DNA of 64,000 nucleotides, taken from contig QCXZ01000064.1 of NCBI GenBank assembly GCA_025024175.1, positions 16,182,001 through 16,246,000 of the forward strand, in the 5' to 3' direction. The notes beneath the pieces are model-generated. The model made no database searches, was not told where the DNA came from, and saw only the letters and a list, made by a program, of their open reading frames with translations. A program made the translations under genes and the position numbers. Source of the stretch: Rhyzopertha dominica. Taxonomy: Eukaryota > Arthropoda > Insecta > Coleoptera > Bostrichidae. This document shows, in pieces, positions 60,277 to 64,000 of the stretch. The stretch's first letter is position 1, and each line of letters opens with the position of its first letter.

Positions 60277-61218
60277 ATGCCTGCTAAATGTGGAGTGTGT
60301 TTTGCCTCAGTAGGCAGACAAAAACTGGGCCTTTTTTTGCACCGAAGCGTGCAAGAAGATGTTCCACACTTCATGCACGAATATTCTTGTCGATGTCAAA
60401 ATTTACTGAAATTTCTGGATTCAAATGCTACTGCAGTAACTGCGAAGAGGAGCTGTTATTTCCTGAAGATTCAACTAACGCGGGACCTTCAAACTGTAAC
60501 CCTTTGGAAACAAATAACAACCATCTTTTAATGTAAATAGCGATTATTCTGAAAAAAAGAGATTAAGGAAATAAAGCAGGAACAGACTGCAATGTCTCAA
60601 TCTATAAACCTTTATGGAGCAAAACTCGACGAATTTCAGACCGAAATTAATGAGTTTCGTAAAACCCTACGGGGTACCGAAGTCCTTCAGTCTGAGTTAA
60701 GAAATTGTAAAGAGAAAACGCTAGTTTGATCGCTGAAATGAACCAACTGCAACAGTACTCACGTAAAAAGAATCTCGAAATAAACGGCGTTCTGTAAGAA
60801 GAAGATGTTAATATTGCCAAAAAATAGGGGACGCCTTGGGTTGTGAAATTAAGAAGGCAGATTTGGACGCATGTCATCGTGTCCGTCACCGTCCGAACAA
60901 AATGACTTCTAAGAAATTTAGGGCGATTACTGTGACATTTATCTCCCGGGGTTCAAAAAATAAGAATTGATGTCTGAAGCTCGCAGGCGCCGTAACTTGA
61001 ATTCTACCGATCTAGGCGTTGAAAGTGAACTGCAGGTGATTTACATCAACGAACATTTAACTCTTACAAACAAGGTGTTATATAAAAACGCAAGAGATGC
61101 ATGCAGAGAAAAGAACTACCAGTATTGCTGGGTAAAACATGGAAGAATCATTATTGAAAGGTCAGAAAACAGCCGCGCCGTTTATGTAAGCAGTGAAATT
61201 GAGCTTGTGCGCATTTAA
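60277..61218 (+). pseudogene. LINE B ORF1 pseudogene (PHD finger, coiled coil, FP-like domain), right arm
   Basis: ORF1 proteins of this group bind element RNA. The start MPAKCGVC (60277) opens a PHD-type zinc finger whose later parts lie in other frames: CTEACKKMFHTSC after a T7 run near 60333, and GFKCYCSNCEEE near 60420. A coiled-coil segment follows (SINLYGAKLDEFQTEI from 60595, then LQSELRNCKEK). After further shifts the frame 60967-61218 encodes the conserved C-terminal FP-like domain (VIYINEHLT, NKVLYKNARD, KHGRIIIERSENS) ending at TAA. There are at least three frameshifts. Confidence 0.85.
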
Positions 61219-61384
61219 GAAATCGCACTCATTTTAATTCTATCGATATTTCGTATGCTTTATAGCGGAGACGCTTAGCTGATATTATCAAAACATTCAT
61301 GGCTTACAAAACAAAGACCAATTCTTTCTATTTGTTCTTATTTTAAAGTAGTTGGGATATAATTTGTTTATCGGGGACGTTGCT

Positions 61385-63920
61385 GAATTCTGCAGTGTCA
61401 AACAGTGAACTGTTTAGTGACATCTTCAATGTTTATCGAACTGACAGAAATTTTGAGCGTTCATTGAAGAAGGATGAGGGAGGCATCCTAATTACCGTAT
61501 CAGCCAAATACAAATCAACTATCGTAACTGAACATACTGTTTCAGATGTTTTTTGAAATTATATAGGTGTCCATCTCCCTCGATGAACAAAAACGTGTAT
61601 TAGTCTGTTCGCCATACTTCCCCCCTTACGGTAGCAATGACGACATGGTAAAATTAATGAACAATATCTCTAATGTTTGTGACCGATATAAAATTTATTA
61701 TATTGTAACAGTAGGCGATTTTAACTGTCTTCGATTTTCTGGTCATACTCCGGCGAAACTCTTTGTTCCACCAGTAATCCGTCGTGTGAAGTTTTGGTGG
61801 ACAGCTGTTCATTTTTAAACTTGAACTATTACAATGGTGTACTGAATAGTAATGGTAGAATATTGTATCTACTTTTTTAGTAATGTGGAAAATGTAATTG
61901 TTAGACAGTGCAATTTAGCACTAGTAGATGAGGATCCGCATCATAAGGCCACTGAAGCCAGATACATATAACTGTACCTTGAATATATACTACTAAATCT
62001 AATGATCAACATCGGTGCCAAAAAAAGAACTTTTACAGGGCGGATTGTGTTGCGATTAAAAATTATCTTGAGAATTATGATTGGTCGGACTTATTAAAGT
62101 TAAACACTTATGATGCTGTAGAACATTTTTATGTTTTAAATAATTTAATTTCTATGTATGTTCCACTTTCTAGGGAATCTAAAAGACAGTTTCCAGTCTG
62201 GTTTTCACATTGAACTATAAATCTTATTAGTAGCAAAGACAAGAAAAGCAGAAGAAATGGAAAAAAGTTAAAGGGAACTTGGATTTTTAAGAGTTTTCAT
62301 AATTACGCCGGCGAGTTAAGCAGACTTTACAAAAAGTCAAAAGTTAAAAGTTTCTGGTCTTATATGAGACAACAAAAGTCATACAAGATAAATAAGACCC
62401 CATCTGTCATGTCTTGCAATGATCGTGTTGCCAGTGATAACGTAGCTGCATTTAATCTATTCTCTGATTTCTTTTTCTCAGTATTCATTTCCGGCCCGTT
62501 ACCGCCTAATATTCAACGAAACTAAAGTTCCAATTGCATCGAAATAAAGAATATCTCAAAAGAATAGTAGAAAAATTATCTCACTAGATATACATAGGTC
62601 ACCGGATCGACGCATTTCTGGCATATTTATCAAAACATGCGGTGAGATTCTTGCTGAACCGCTTAGCAAATGGAAACAAGCAAATATTGCCCCGTTTATA
62701 AATCAAGTGATCTGACTAAAATATTCTAACTATCGTCCCATATCGCTCTTGTCAATTTATTGGTAAAATTTTTGAAAACTGTATTACTGGTATTTTTCAA
62801 TATTAAACAACACATAGGTACCCATATGAACGCCAGCACGGTTTTTTCCGTGGAAAGTCGAAAGTAACTAATCTCGTTACTTTTGTTCAACACCTCTCAG
62901 AAAGCACGTACAAAAAGTTCAAGTGGATGCCGTGTATACCGACTTTTCCAAAGCTTTCGATAAAGTTCACCATGCTTCTCTTCTTACCAAGTTGGAGACA
63001 TTCTGTGTGCATGGTGATGTACTAAGGTGGACAAAATTGTAATTATTTAATAGGAGCTAAGTTGTAACAATAAAAAAAACTCAGTATCGTCCACAGTACC
63101 TGTAACATCTGGAGCACCATAGGGCTTTCATCTAGGTCCTATGCTATTTCTTATTTTTATTAATGACAATGGTGATTTTATTCAACACAAAAATTATCTG
63201 CTATTTGCAGACGATATGAAAATTTACAGAGAAATAACTAACTTACACGAAGCACTCCTCATGCAAATTGATTTAGATAACTTATACTGTACCAGAAATT
63301 ATCTATACCTGAACCTAGACAAGTGCTACTACATTACTTTTACGAGAAATAGGCTGTTGATCCCCCGTAAATATATAATGAACAACCATATCCTCAGTAC
63401 TAGTAATAAAATAAAGGACCTCGGCGTTTTTAGAGACAGCAAGCTAACGTTCGGATTGCACGTTGCGGAAATAATACAGCGTTCACTCAGAAACTTTATT
63501 TTTAGAACTACAACTAAATTTACCGACATAAAATCATTGAACATTCTCTATGAAACCTTCGTGCGCAGCCATCTACAGTGTGCTAATGTCGTCTTGAATG
63601 CGATGTATTGCAACAAATACATTAACCGAATTGAACGCGTACAAAAAAATTCATTGGCAAGCTTAATTATAAGTTTAACAGAGATCTCCACACCTCGACT
63701 TACAAATATAAAGAAAGCTTAAAGAAGCGACGGAAACATTTTGGCTTTATTTTTCTGTACAAGGTAGTCAATTCGGTATTGTCAGTATCTTTAATTAGCC
63801 ATGCAAATATTAGTATTCATCTATACCCTTTTAGGACTAAAAGTACATTTTACGTTTACACTTGCAGTACATATCAATGCCAAAATTTACCGATATATCG
63901 TGTAATTCACACTTACCTAT
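61385..63920 (+). pseudogene. LINE B ORF2 pseudogene (APE endonuclease + RT), right arm
   Basis: The endonuclease region has YRTDRNFERSLKKDEGG (61433-61483), then YFPPYGSND and GDFN in the frame 61567-61818, after which most of the domain's C-terminal part is lost. The linker (62030-62530) reads DCVAIKNYLENYDWSDLLKL and further FWSYMRQQKS. RT blocks are NYRPISLLS (62730s), TDFSKAFDKVHH (62940s), FADD (63204-63215, residues 22-25 of the frame 63141-63722) and a C-terminal LYKVVNSVLSV...CQNLPIYRV (63750-63910). At least four frame changes make it inactive. The same breaks occur in the left arm. Confidence 0.88.
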
Positions 63921-64000
63921 AACTTTGCTTATACTCATCTCGACGTTATTTCACTATCATTACCATCTATTAAAAAGATCTTAAAAGAACTATAACTGCA

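Larger units (their letters stand above)
59181..64000. repeat. Right arm of the giant inverted repeat (cut by window end)
   Basis: Reverse complement of 53998-58808, starting ACGACTATGAAAGGCAACGG opposite the same sequence at 58808. If the arm covers all of LINE B it should end near 64146, outside the window. Confidence 0.97.
60007..64000 (+). mobile_element. LINE B (Jockey/CR1-like), right arm copy, 3' end outside
   Basis: 5' UTR 60007-60276, ORF1 60277-61218, ORF2 about 61385-63920, then 3' UTR to the window edge. The 5' end directly abuts the LINE A tail, as in the left arm. Because two unrelated LINE pieces share the same order and junction in both arms, the arms arose by duplication of the block, not by two insertions. 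Confidence 0.9.

Overview
The window looks like a gene-poor, AT-rich stretch of an arthropod, most likely insect, nuclear genome. The evidence is a complete but broken mariner (DD34D) transposon, a second mariner remnant of mellifera type, Penelope-like elements with GIY-YIG endonuclease, a Jockey-superfamily LINE with a PHD/FP-type ORF1, satellite DNA and several MITEs. No complete host gene, tRNA or rRNA gene was recognised. Every recognisable protein homology belongs to a mobile element. Nothing prokaryotic is seen.

Layout. 1-12 kb: mostly unique non-coding DNA with a 1.33 kb mariner (2135-3468), a 5' mariner fragment (3948-4370), one hAT-type terminus (ends 5746), a Gypsy-type LTR with its primer-binding site on the minus strand (about 6890-7480), and four near-identical 385-bp satellite units (10175-11714). 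12.4-14.7 kb: a near-perfect palindrome of two head-to-head 5'-truncated Penelope-like elements (1145-bp arms, 28-bp centre). 16.4-18.1 kb: a 0.7 kb TIR element and a diverged tandem repeat of about 315 bp. 18-28 kb: unique non-coding DNA with GC-balanced islands. 28.1-28.9 kb: a cluster of repeat units in both orientations carrying hammerhead-ribozyme cores. 31.6-32.2 kb: a Harbinger-type MITE with TTA target duplication. 38.1-38.4 and 39.2 kb: two foldback elements. 42.6-47.3 kb: older Penelope-like relics. 47-53.8 kb: unique DNA, including a GC-rich island at 49.5-50.2 kb. 53.85-64.0 kb: a giant inverted repeat (arms at least 4.8 kb, 372-bp spacer), each arm holding the tail of one LINE and an almost whole second LINE. 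The right arm is cut by the window end.

How the parts relate. The recurring theme is inverted, self-complementary DNA: the LINE palindrome, the Penelope palindrome, two foldbacks and a mixed-orientation ribozyme repeat. If transcribed, these would give long hairpin RNAs (inference). A second theme is hammerhead RNA: the 28 kb repeats carry the best core and the Penelope copies carry a decayed one. The GC-balanced islands in otherwise AT-rich unique DNA could be cis-regulatory elements of a developmental-gene desert, but this needs cross-species alignment.
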